64,000 nt of DNA, taken from the NCBI GenBank assembly GCA_030427085.1, contig JAUHXH010000002.1, positions 186,001-250,000 of the forward strand, in the 5' to 3' direction. Positions 27,257-35,500 of this stretch are shown here, one piece after another. Position numbers and translations under genes: made by a program. Within the stretch, counting starts at the first letter, position 1, and each line of letters begins with the position of its first letter. The notes beneath the pieces were generated by a model. The model had not been told where the DNA came from. It did not search any database and was given only the letters and a program-made list of their open reading frames with translations. This DNA is from Gammaproteobacteria bacterium (GTDB taxonomy: Bacteria > Pseudomonadota > Gammaproteobacteria > Pseudomonadales > Halieaceae).

Positions 27257-28303
27257 TCAGCGGCGTTCAGAATCTATCGCATGGCGAGCTGGTTTGCTTC
27301 GTTGTGGCCTAATGGGCTGAGTCACCCAGTAGCAGTGAGCCAGGAAGAGCACGAAGTAGAGCAACAAGCTGAGATAGGCGGGTAGCGCCTCCAGGAGCAA
27401 ACCCACCGCCGCGCAGACGACTCCGTAAGCAACCAACAGGCAGAGGGTGGCTCGTGAACTAAACCCCATGTCCAGCAATCTGTGGTGCAGGTGTCGCCGA
27501 TCAGCCTGCATGGGTGAATGTCCGGCCCTGACTCGCAACAGCATCGTAGCCAGCATGTCCATGAGAGGTACCGTGACAAGCCATAGTGCCGTTACGGGTG
27601 CTATGACGGTGTTTTCTCCCTGGGAGTAAAATACCAGGCTTGCTGTGACCAAAAATCCGATAGTGATACTGCCTGCATCGCCGAGAAATATCCGCGGCCA
27701 CCACTTCCAGTCAGGGCCGAGGTTAAAGCAGAGAAACACGGCCAGCATAAGAACCAGTGATCCGGTAAAGTCCGCATGCGCAGATCCTGCCTGGCTGGAT
27801 AACCACCACAATACCGCCAGTGGCAGCATCAGGGTGGTGGCGGCCAGGCCATCAATGCCGTCGATCATGTTGTAAGCATTGCACAGGCCTGCCACGCTGA
27901 GCGCCGTCAGTGGAATGGTCATGATCAGCAGGGGGATGTCGCCCATGCCGAGTAAATTCCCTACATTGGAGATGGCAATGCCTGCGTAGGTAACTAGCGC
28001 AATACCGAACAGGTACTCAAGTACCAGACGCCATCCCGGACGAATGTGGCGCCAGTCGTCAATCAGGCCCATCGACAGGACTACTGCCGTCAGTGGTAAC
28101 AGGTTTGGCGTGTAGGGCTGGATTTCACCCAGGGAATAGAAAACGGCTACAGAAGCCAGGATGGCCACGCCACCACACAGGGGCACCTGGCCTTTGTGCT
28201 GCTTGCGTTCGTCGGGGTGATCGACAAGCCCGGCTCGCCGGGCCGCTGCCGCAGCAATGAGCAGGCAAAGCACTGTGATGGGAATGGTTAGCGGTGGCAC
28301 CAT
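27257..28303 (-). CDS. WecA-like undecaprenyl-phosphate sugar-1-phosphate transferase
   Basis: A 348-residue polytopic protein of the MraY/WecA (PNPT) family. The cytoplasmic Asp motifs are present: HPDERKQHKGQVPLCGG near the N-terminus, AVVLSMGLIDDWRHIRPG, NAYNMIDGIDGLAA with the NxxNxxDGxDGL-type signature, and FLGDAGSITIGFL. A HIS-type loop RADRRHLHHRLLDMG, seen as QADRRHLHHRLLDMGF, follows. It should load the first sugar-1-phosphate (usually GlcNAc-1-P) on undecaprenyl phosphate, making it the only recognisable initiating transferase in the locus. It is on the opposite strand to the EPS operon and therefore has its own promoter in the 28304-28525 gap. Confidence 0.92.
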   Translation of the reverse strand: MVPPLTIPITVLCLLIAAAAARRAGLVDHPDERKQHKGQVPLCGGVAILASVAVFYSLGEIQPYTPNLLPLTAVVLSMGLIDDWRHIRPGWRLVLEYLFGIALVTYAGIAISNVGNLLGMGDIPLLIMTIPLTALSVAGLCNAYNMIDGIDGLAATTLMLPLAVLWWLSSQAGSAHADFTGSLVLMLAVFLCFNLGPDWKWWPRIFLGDAGSITIGFLVTASLVFYSQGENTVIAPVTALWLVTVPLMDMLATMLLRVRAGHSPMQADRRHLHHRLLDMGFSSRATLCLLVAYGVVCAAVGLLLEALPAYLSLLLYFVLFLAHCYWVTQPIRPQRSKPARHAIDSERR

Positions 28304-28525
28304 GAACTATGCAATTTGCTGTGAATTTGCCATCGTCCCTGACCTGGGCGGCCGTTACAGCTGGCCATGTTCAGCAGTCATAATACTCCGATCCGCCGCT
28401 TGCAGGGAAATTCGGCCGGAGAAAACGGAAATTTCGTGTCTTTGCTCACGCTCTGTTGCTGGCGGACAGTCGCCGAAGACGGAGTATTGGTAAACTGGAT
28501 CCAGACTTTTTGGGCGAAATCGAAT

Positions 28526-30325
28526 ATGAATCAGTTCAGCTGGATTCTCATGCTGGCCCTGTGTCTGGGTTCAATGGGTTCTCCGGGTGCGCTGGCGCAG
28601 TCTGAACGTGGCCCGGATGGCATATCCAGAATCAACTCGGCCGGGACCACTTCACTCTCCGGTCAGTGGCGGTTTCAGCAGGGGGACGACCTCAGATGGG
28701 CTTCCCCCGAGTTCGACGACAGTGGCTGGCGCTTCCGCAGCGTACCGGGTAACTGGCCAACGGGTGGCTTTCCGGAGACAGATCAGTACGCCTGGTATCG
28801 ACTCACCCTGCACCTGGATGCCGAACTCGTTGACGAAGGTGAACCCCTCGGCGTTAGGCTCGGAAAGGTGCACAGCGCCTATGAGCTATATGCCAATGGG
28901 CAGCAGGTGGGGCAGGTTGGCCGTTTACCCCCCTTGGCGCAAATCGACTACGACCTGATGAAAGTTTTTCCGCTGCACGGTCTCAACCCCGGCCCGGACG
29001 GCCGCCTGGTGTTGGCGCTGCGCGTGTGGGGAGGTGCGCCAGCGGAAGTGAAGGAATGGGGTGGTGGACCTTTCACCGGCACGTTCAGTGTTGGCCCTTA
29101 TTCAGATTTGCTGCGTCAGAAAACCCTGTCCGAGCTGCCCGGATTGCTTTTGGCCACTATTATCTTTGCGTTTGGCCTTTACCACCTCTACCTCTATCAG
29201 CGGAATCCACGGCTGTCTGCTTACGGATGGTTCGGGTTACTGGCGCTTGGGCTGGCGATTTACTGCCTGAATCTCACCCAGTGGAAGCATCAGGTTGGGT
29301 TGAGCTTCCTTGCAGTAGAAAAAATAGAGTTCTGGATTGTGTATCTGTTGCCGGCGTTAACGATTCAGGCGATTTGGGCGCTGCTTGACCGCAAAATCGA
29401 AATACCGCTGCGTCTCTACCAAGGGGTTTTTGTGGCCTTTTCATTGGCCGTGGTGGCGATTCCTGGCTGGCGGGTGATGTTCAATACTCTGGGTATTTTC
29501 CACCTGCTGACGATGCCACTGTTGGTGTATATCCCGTGGGTGGTATGTGCCAGTGCACACAGGGGCAACAAGCAGGCACGTGTATTGGTGTTCGGGATCT
29601 GTTTTTTTGCCGCGGCGTCCCTGAATGATATTCTGATCGACATGGCCGGAACTGGCAGTGTTCGCCTGGCTCCTTTGGGATTTTTCGCGATATTGGTTTC
29701 CATGGTGGCATCGCTGGCGAATCGCTTTTCGTCCATGCTGGACAGCCTGGAGTCGGAAGTGGTGGCTCGTACCGGTGAACTGGAACGTGCCAATGCGCAG
29801 CTCAGCACCATGGCGCTGCAGGACCCGTTGACCGGCGCATTGAATCGCCGCGGCTTTGCCGAACAGGTTGAGATGGAAATCCGTCGCGTTCGAAGGACGG
29901 GTCGGGCATTCACGTTGATTCTGGCGGATGTCGATAACTTCAAGCGATTTAATGACGACTACGGTCATGCCGCTGGCGATCATGTGCTGTCCTGTGTGGC
30001 CGGGTTGTTGGAGAGTCAATTGCGCGAGATTGATTGTGTGGGCCGCTGGGGTGGTGAAGAATTCGTGCTGTTATTGCCCGAAACAAATGAGGAAGGCGCC
30101 AATGCGCTGGCGGAGAAACTACGCGGCAGTATCGCTGACAATGTGTTCGAGTTTCGCGGGGATCTCCTGCAAGTCACGATGACGTTCGGCGTGGCTGTGC
30201 GCGAAGGAGAGGAATCTCTGGAACGCTGCCTCGCTCGCGCTGACAAGGCGCTGTATGAGGGTAAGCGTGGTGGTAGAAACCGGGTGACCCTGGCCGGAAA
30301 AGCGTCGCTGCGAGTGGTTTCCTGA
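28526..30325 (+). CDS. Membrane-bound diguanylate cyclase (7TMR-DISM type)
   Basis: A 599-residue protein. It has a signal peptide ending GALAQ, a periplasmic beta-sandwich (LSGQWRFQQGDDLRWASPEF, YRLTLHLDAEL, resembling DISM/carbohydrate-binding jelly rolls), about seven helices between residues 210 and 410, a coiled linker, and a C-terminal GGDEF domain. The active-site loop is GGEEF at 509-513 after DVDNFKRFNDDYGHAAGD. An inhibitory I-site R-E-I-D lies at 500-503, exactly five residues before the loop as in PleD. It should make c-di-GMP from GTP with product inhibition, and its place beside EPS genes suggests it controls polymer production or attachment. ATG 28526 begins the signal peptide. 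Confidence 0.9.
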   Translation: MNQFSWILMLALCLGSMGSPGALAQSERGPDGISRINSAGTTSLSGQWRFQQGDDLRWASPEFDDSGWRFRSVPGNWPTGGFPETDQYAWYRLTLHLDAELVDEGEPLGVRLGKVHSAYELYANGQQVGQVGRLPPLAQIDYDLMKVFPLHGLNPGPDGRLVLALRVWGGAPAEVKEWGGGPFTGTFSVGPYSDLLRQKTLSELPGLLLATIIFAFGLYHLYLYQRNPRLSAYGWFGLLALGLAIYCLNLTQWKHQVGLSFLAVEKIEFWIVYLLPALTIQAIWALLDRKIEIPLRLYQGVFVAFSLAVVAIPGWRVMFNTLGIFHLLTMPLLVYIPWVVCASAHRGNKQARVLVFGICFFAAASLNDILIDMAGTGSVRLAPLGFFAILVSMVASLANRFSSMLDSLESEVVARTGELERANAQLSTMALQDPLTGALNRRGFAEQVEMEIRRVRRTGRAFTLILADVDNFKRFNDDYGHAAGDHVLSCVAGLLESQLREIDCVGRWGGEEFVLLLPETNEEGANALAEKLRGSIADNVFEFRGDLLQVTMTFGVAVREGEESLERCLARADKALYEGKRGGRNRVTLAGKASLRVVS

Positions 30326-30534
30326 CAGTGCAGCAACTACCGTGGGTCATAGTTACTGATCGCTAGCAGAAAAAAGGCAAGAATTGATGACGCTGGACGA
30401 ATTTGATGAATCAGGCCTCTCAACGGTGTGCTGAATTGCCCTGCTACTGTGCTAGTCTGACTTTGGCCTGAGGGATAAGAAGGCAATAAGTCGTTCCTCG
30501 GCGGTATCTCAATAATTCACAAGGATGTGAGTCG

Positions 30535-30912
30535 ATGAATATCACCCAGTCACGGGCGGCAGTCCGCCCTGAAAAGTCCCACCACCTCGCGTTCACACTC
30601 TGTCGTACTACCGATCGTGTGATGCAGATTTTGTTATCGGCCGACCTCAGTCGCTTGCGGGCAGATGACGTTGCTGCCCAGTTGGGCATCAGTGGCACTA
30701 CCCTTCGTCGGCGCCTGCGTCAGGACCACACCAGTTATCAGTACTTGCTGGATCGCGCCCGCCAATATCGCTGTGAACAGCTTCTGCGCGAAACCTGGTT
30801 ACCCGGCAAGTGCGTTGCCGATGAACTGGGTTATCTGGAAGTTAACAGTTTCTACCGTGCTTTTCGACGTTGGACAGGTGCCAACTACAGCGCCTACCGC
30901 GTTCGTCACTAG
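30535..30912 (+). CDS. Stand-alone AraC-type DNA-binding protein
   Basis: A 125-residue protein that is almost entirely the AraC double helix-turn-helix: LSRLRADDVAAQLGISGTTLRRRLRQ is helix-turn-helix 1, and CVADELGYLEVNSFYRAFRRWTGANYSAYR (residues about 90-120) is helix-turn-helix 2 with the usual aromatic pair. The N-terminal ligand domain of 250-330 residue AraC proteins is absent. Only about 25 residues precede the DNA-binding part. Upstream ATG 30535 follows AAGGATGTGAG. It may act without ligand, or be the remnant of a longer regulator, although no upstream sensor fragment is seen. Its targets could be the GGDEF gene or the LemA/M48 pair. Confidence 0.82.
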   Translation: MNITQSRAAVRPEKSHHLAFTLCRTTDRVMQILLSADLSRLRADDVAAQLGISGTTLRRRLRQDHTSYQYLLDRARQYRCEQLLRETWLPGKCVADELGYLEVNSFYRAFRRWTGANYSAYRVRH

Positions 30913-31038
30913 CTGGCTTCCTGGTTGGACTGGCTTTTCTCTTAATCCCCGCTTTCCCTTTGCTGCTAATTCCCTGAGAATCGAGTTCAGAGTCCCGCTT
31001 CAAGGGACAGCGAAATTCGAATTGCGGGAGTGCGCAAC

Positions 31039-31635
31039 ATGGAAATCGGATCGATTGTTTTTTGGCTGGTGCTGCTGGGTTTGGCCATCTACGTGGTGGG
31101 TATTTACAACCGGCTGGTCACACTGAAAAACCGATACCTCAATGGGTTCGCCCAAATCGAGGTGCAATTAAAACGCCGCTATGACCTGATCCCCAATCTG
31201 GTGGAGACGGCGCGTGCCTACATGACTCACGAACGCGAAACGCTCGATGCCGTCGTTACGGCACGCAACGAGGCGGCCGCAATGCTCAAGGCGGTCAGTG
31301 ACGGCGGGGTCGACGCGACCAAACTGGGGCAGTTGGCCAGTGCGGAGGGGGCGCTGCAGGGTGCTCTGGGTCGTCTCAATGTCACCATGGAAGCCTATCC
31401 CGACCTGAAGGCCAGCGAAAACATGCAACAGTTGTCAGAGGAGTTGACCACTACTGAGAACCGGGTAGCTTTTGCGCGGCAGGCGTTCAACGACGCAGTG
31501 ATGGGTTACAACACCTACAAACAGAGCTTCCCCCCCGTTGTGCTGGCCAACTTTTTCGGCCACAGCGAAGACGCGAGCCTGTTGGAATTTGAAGACAGCG
31601 CCGACATTCAGGCTGCCCCAGAGGTCAAGTTCTGA
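31039..31635 (+). CDS. LemA family membrane protein
   Basis: A 198-residue protein with an N-terminal transmembrane helix (IVFWLVLLGLAIYVVGIYNRL) and a long helical bundle. It contains the family motif LKRRYDLIPNLVETARAYM and the later NRVAFARQAFNDAVMGYNTYKQSFPPVVLANFFG. LemA proteins frequently sit next to M48 proteases, as here, where the gap is 35 bp. Function is poorly known: an inner-membrane scaffold with its helical domain outside the cytoplasm. ATG 31039 is preferred over an upstream GTG at 31030 because of the GGGAGTGCGCAAC leader. Probably co-transcribed with the protease. Confidence 0.92.
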   Translation: MEIGSIVFWLVLLGLAIYVVGIYNRLVTLKNRYLNGFAQIEVQLKRRYDLIPNLVETARAYMTHERETLDAVVTARNEAAAMLKAVSDGGVDATKLGQLASAEGALQGALGRLNVTMEAYPDLKASENMQQLSEELTTTENRVAFARQAFNDAVMGYNTYKQSFPPVVLANFFGHSEDASLLEFEDSADIQAAPEVKF

Positions 31636-31670
31636 CCTGTGCTCTGGATGGATGACCAGCCGCAGCTCCG

Positions 31671-33716
31671 ATGAATTTCTTTGAACACCAGGATCGGGCG
31701 CGCCGGAACACGCGCCTGCTGTTGTTTTTTTTCCTGTTGGCGGTAGTCGTATTGATCCTGCTGACCAATTTTGCGGTAGCGCTGTTTCTCTGGTGGGGTG
31801 CGTCCTCGTCTGACGCGTCCGCCGATGGGCACGCGATTTTGATGTCGCTGTTTTCCTGGGAACGCTTTGCCTGGCTTTCGGTACTGATCGCCACCACGGT
31901 GGGTATGGTGGTATTGGTGCGCTGGTTGCAACTCGCGCAGGGCGGTCAGTACGTGGCTGAAGCGCTGGGGGGCAGACAGGTACTGCCCCATACCGAGGAC
32001 CCCCTGGAGCGACGCTGCCTCAATATCGTTGAGGAGATGGCCCTGGCGGCAGGCATGCCGGTGCCGGCACTCTATGTCCTTCCCGGTGAGCGCGGGATCA
32101 ACGCGTTTGCGGCAGGTGTTACTCCTGCCGACGCCGTGATTGCCGTGACCCGCGGTGCGTTATTGCAGCTGCGGCGAAACGAGTTACAAGGTGTGGTGGG
32201 TCACGAGTTCAGCCACATCCTGAACGGGGATATGCGGCTCAGTATCCGTCTGGCTGCGCTATTGAAGGGCATTACCTTTGTTGGGGACGTCGGCTATTTC
32301 CTGATGCGCGGCGGGGGTGCTTCAACACGCGGCGCAATGCGTGGCGGATCAACGCAGCACAAGGGCGGTGAACTGGCGCTGCTGGGCGTTGCACTTCTCG
32401 CCCTGGGTTGGCTGGGCGGCACCATGGCAGGTTTGATCAAGGCAGGCATTAGCCGGCAAAAGGAATTTCTGGCCGATGCCTCTGCAGTGCAGTTTACGCG
32501 GGACGCCGAGGGCGTGGCCGCCGCACTGAAAGTGATTGGTGGCTATGTGCCAGGCACTCTCGTGCACGGTGCTCGCGCGGTGGAGCTATCACACCTGTTC
32601 TTTGGTCAGGTCGTTCACTCCCTGTGGCAGGGGTTTGCGACACATCCACCACTGGACGAACGCATTCGCCGACTCGACCCCGCATGGAACGGTGAGTACA
32701 CGCAGCGGACGCCAGTGCACGAGAGTGACAGCGCCAGTGCCGCGGAAGTGGGCGTGGGGCGCGCAAATCTGGTGGCGGCCGCTGCGGCGGCCGCTGCGGC
32801 GGCCGGTGCGGTAGCTGCCAGCGCACTGGCCGCTTCGGCTGACGCCGCACTAGAGAACCATAGCGCGGAGACAGATCCGGGTGAGACAACCGGTAGCGTG
32901 CCAGCTGCTGAGGAAGCCGACGCTGATTTTGCCCGGCTTCCCAGGGAGCTTACAGAACAGGCAACCGACTGGGATCTACCACATCGGTTGGTCCATTGCA
33001 GCCATCAACCCTTGAGCGCCAATGCGCTGGTTTTTGCCTTCCTGCTCTCAGAAGAGCCGGAATGTCTTGAGCGCCAGTTAGCCATTATCAAAGCATCAGA
33101 GGTGCAGGGCCTGGTGTGGGAAGTGCAGCACTTGCGGGCCGAGGTTGCCGCGCTCGAAGTGCGACAGCGACTCCCCTTACTTGAGCTCTGCATGCCCACA
33201 CTGCGGTTGATGTCCGCCGAGCAGTACACCGTTTTCAGACATAGCCTGTTGCAGCTGATTCGCGCCGACAAGCGCACCGACTTGTTTGAATGGTGCCTGT
33301 TTCAATTGCTCCGCCACTATCTGGATCCGCAGTATCGTCGGGTGGCGCCCGCGCGCCCACGCTTTCGTCGCCTGGCGAGGGTGCGCTACCCGTTGCGCGT
33401 AGTCCTCTCCGTGATGGCGCACCACGGTGCGATGGGGCAGGGCAAACCGGAAGACGCCGAACGTGCCTTTCGTGTTGCCGCCGATGAACTGGGGTTCAGC
33501 GCCCTGCAATTGATGCCGTTGGCGCAGTGTGATGTGGCGGCCTTCAGCCGATCCGTCAATCAACTCTCGGATTGTTACCCCCTGCTGAAGCCACGTATCC
33601 TCAAGGCCATGGCGAGCGCCGCCAGTGCGGATGGTCGCATCAGGGCTGTAGAGCGGGAAATTGTAGCGGCGGTGGCGGCAGTGATGGACTGCCCGGTACC
33701 GGCATTGATGACCTGA
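31671..33716 (+). CDS. M48 family membrane metalloprotease with long C-terminal domain
   Basis: A 681-residue integral-membrane protease. Two N-terminal helices (RLLLFFFLLAVVVLILLTNFAVALFLWW and ERFAWLSVLIATTVGMVVLVRW) are each seen in part. The zinc motif HEFSH is at 178-182, and the third ligand lies in SRQKEFLADASAVQFT. Two more hydrophobic segments lie between them. This gives an HtpX/Oma1-type protease domain ending near residue 360. An Ala-rich linker (about 366-400, from a 12-nt DNA repeat) joins a cytoplasmic-looking helical domain of about 270 residues, ending DGRIRAVEREIVAAVAAVMDCP, which resembles a TerB-type tail. HtpX itself is only about 290 residues. Probably a quality-control protease working with LemA. 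Confidence 0.88.
   Translation: MNFFEHQDRARRNTRLLLFFFLLAVVVLILLTNFAVALFLWWGASSSDASADGHAILMSLFSWERFAWLSVLIATTVGMVVLVRWLQLAQGGQYVAEALGGRQVLPHTEDPLERRCLNIVEEMALAAGMPVPALYVLPGERGINAFAAGVTPADAVIAVTRGALLQLRRNELQGVVGHEFSHILNGDMRLSIRLAALLKGITFVGDVGYFLMRGGGASTRGAMRGGSTQHKGGELALLGVALLALGWLGGTMAGLIKAGISRQKEFLADASAVQFTRDAEGVAAALKVIGGYVPGTLVHGARAVELSHLFFGQVVHSLWQGFATHPPLDERIRRLDPAWNGEYTQRTPVHESDSASAAEVGVGRANLVAAAAAAAAAAGAVAASALAASADAALENHSAETDPGETTGSVPAAEEADADFARLPRELTEQATDWDLPHRLVHCSHQPLSANALVFAFLLSEEPECLERQLAIIKASEVQGLVWEVQHLRAEVAALEVRQRLPLLELCMPTLRLMSAEQYTVFRHSLLQLIRADKRTDLFEWCLFQLLRHYLDPQYRRVAPARPRFRRLARVRYPLRVVLSVMAHHGAMGQGKPEDAERAFRVAADELGFSALQLMPLAQCDVAAFSRSVNQLSDCYPLLKPRILKAMASAASADGRIRAVEREIVAAVAAVMDCPVPALMT
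32773..32815 (+). repeat. In-frame 12-nt tandem repeat encoding an Ala-rich linker
   Basis: Near-perfect copies of GCGGCCGCTGCG follow one another and encode a run of ten or more Ala residues between the protease domain and the C-terminal domain of the M48 protein. Such a repeat can change length by slippage without breaking the frame. Confidence 0.75.
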
Positions 33717-33721
33717 GTCTG

Positions 33722-33994
33722 TTAGTCGAAGTGGAGTAACCCTTGATCGGCGGCTTCGTCCAGGAAAGCTTCCAGATCAGTAGCCAGTTGCTCGGGAGTG
33801 ACCTCGTACTCTGCCAGGAGTTGCTCATAGATAAGCTGCAAATCTCCCAGTTCAACAATTAATTGCCAGATGCGAGTGCCTACCGGGTCAAGGCCATAGT
33901 AGTCCTCGGATTCCAGGTTCAGCAGCACAGTCTCATCGGATATCTCCTGGGAGATCAGATCTGGCGAAAGTCTGACGTTGCGTTTTAAGTCCAT
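33722..33994 (-). CDS. PqqD-like / RRE-type small protein
   Basis: A 90-residue protein of the PqqD family, the winged-helix fold that binds leader peptides in RiPP pathways. The hallmark segments are present: LSPDLISQEISDETVLLNLESEDYYGLDPVGTRIWQLI, seen as ETVLLNLESEDYYGLDPVG, then a three-helix part ending FLDEAADQGLLHF. The start ATG at 33994 gives the usual length. An upstream TTG (34036) is less likely. Stand-alone copies serve as the B1 protein in proteobacterial lasso clusters. The only RiPP-like genes in the window are 28 kb away at 2953-5878, so the link is inference. It is convergent with the M48 gene (5 bp gap). Confidence 0.85.
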   Translation of the reverse strand: MDLKRNVRLSPDLISQEISDETVLLNLESEDYYGLDPVGTRIWQLIVELGDLQLIYEQLLAEYEVTPEQLATDLEAFLDEAADQGLLHFD

Positions 33995-34190
33995 TGCCTG
34001 CCGTGGAGCAATTTCAATGGTTTCTATTCTACACAATCGAGTCTTTCATCGGTGTGTCATTGTGTTGTAACGCCTGAGCGATAGCTTTGTCAGTCCCTGT
34101 GCCGACAACCCGGGTCTGCACATCAATACAACACTCTATACAAGGGGACGGGCCTGCTCATTCGAGTGGGTTCTGGGGAAACGTGGTAAC

Positions 34191-35396
34191 GTGAAAAAAT
34201 TCAGACAGACTGTAATGCTCTGGGGTCTACTGTGGCCGGCACTTATATCCCAGGCAGACCCGTCGCAGCCTACAGCATTGGCCAGTTATACCGACACCGG
34301 GCGGGAGATTTTTATTGCCGCCTTGCATCTGCCGCCGGGTGTGGCGCCGGCGGACCTGGAGAGTTCAACCCTTCCCGCCATGAGCATGGAGTTCCGGGTC
34401 AGCGCCCGGCGCACCAGCGCGCGCAATCTGGTTGGCCTGATGTTATTGCATGCCGAGGTGGCTAACGATCGCGGTCCATCACCACAGCTGGCCATTTTAC
34501 TGTCAGATGCACTGGCCAACGTCCAGGGCGGTCTCTACCGGGGGGACGCTCTGGTCGTGGAGAGTCTGCCGTCGGATGCGGTGGTTGTGCGCCTGAACGG
34601 CACCGAGTTGGCTCGCGCAGCAACGACGGCATCGCTGGAATTTTTGTTGCAGGGATGGATCGCGCCGAGTGCCCCCTCCACGGCTTTCAGAGAAGCACTG
34701 TTGTCGGCCGCCCCCGATGCTGCGTTGCGGGAGCGATACGCTGCGATGCCATTCAGTCCGGAGCGTGCCGAGCAGGTGGCAGCGTGGATGGTGCCCGACG
34801 GTGGTAGTGAAACCGTAGCCGAATCGGCGGATGGATTGGAGGTATCGGTGGCGGCAGCTACGGCCTCATCGGCGATTGTGGAAGAGATTGCCGATACAAG
34901 GTCTACTCTGCCACCTGTGGAAATCTCGAGCAAAGAACCGGTAGAGACGGAAGTAGTCATTGCTGAGGCGCAGGAAGCCGAGTCAGTAGAAGAGCCCATA
35001 GAAACAGCGCAATTGGCCGCTATACCGGCCCCAGCGCCTGTCGCGACCGATCCAGCCCACTACTCCCGCGTCGTGCAGCAGTTCAACCGCAGCCTCTATC
35101 AACGGGTTAATGCCCACGTGCAGTATCCCCGCTCCGCCCTGAAACGGCGTCTCGAAGGGCGGCTGGAACTCAACGTGGTATTCGACCAGACCGGTAGCCT
35201 GTTGGAGGTGGCCGTGGCCGAGAGCTCGGGACACCGGCAGCTGGATGAGGCTGCCCTGGACGCGGCGCGAAACGCCCTCGATAGCGGTTTGGGGTTCGCT
35301 GTTGAAGCGCCAGTCCGCGAGGAATACGGGCTTGCCGATACGCAGATGTCGGTGCCAGTACCAGTGCAATTTGCCCTGGTGCGCAGCCGCCGCTAG
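34191..35396 (+). CDS. Secreted TonB C-terminal domain protein
   Basis: A 401-residue protein. GTG 34191 begins a signal peptide-like stretch (KKFRQTVMLWGLLWPALISQ) and no further membrane helix is seen. Residues 30-190 form an unknown domain, 200-285 are acidic and Pro/Ala-rich (VEISSKEPVETEVVIAEAQE), and the last 100 residues are a TonB C-terminal domain with VNAHVQYPRSALKRRLEGRL and VFDQTGSLLEVAVAESSGHR. Classic TonB keeps an N-terminal anchor that contacts ExbBD. If the signal peptide is cleaved here, energy coupling would be lost, so a periplasmic or anchored accessory role is more likely. A second possible start is ATG 34215. It lies before the uptake genes at 42461. Confidence 0.75.
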   Translation: MKKFRQTVMLWGLLWPALISQADPSQPTALASYTDTGREIFIAALHLPPGVAPADLESSTLPAMSMEFRVSARRTSARNLVGLMLLHAEVANDRGPSPQLAILLSDALANVQGGLYRGDALVVESLPSDAVVVRLNGTELARAATTASLEFLLQGWIAPSAPSTAFREALLSAAPDAALRERYAAMPFSPERAEQVAAWMVPDGGSETVAESADGLEVSVAAATASSAIVEEIADTRSTLPPVEISSKEPVETEVVIAEAQEAESVEEPIETAQLAAIPAPAPVATDPAHYSRVVQQFNRSLYQRVNAHVQYPRSALKRRLEGRLELNVVFDQTGSLLEVAVAESSGHRQLDEAALDAARNALDSGLGFAVEAPVREEYGLADTQMSVPVPVQFALVRSRR

Positions 35397-35500
35397 CTCG
35401 GCCATTCAAAATAGTCCATTGGGACGATCCGTCATCGTAGGGGGGGCGCTAAGTTTCCGGAACGTATTGCAATAAAAACTCTAAGAGAGGAGGCAAGACG

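Noticed and set aside
30387-30434. A 15-codon ORF upstream of the AraC-type gene (MTLDEFDESGLSTVC)
   Set aside because: It could be a leader peptide, but there is no hairpin or regulatory codon run to support it.
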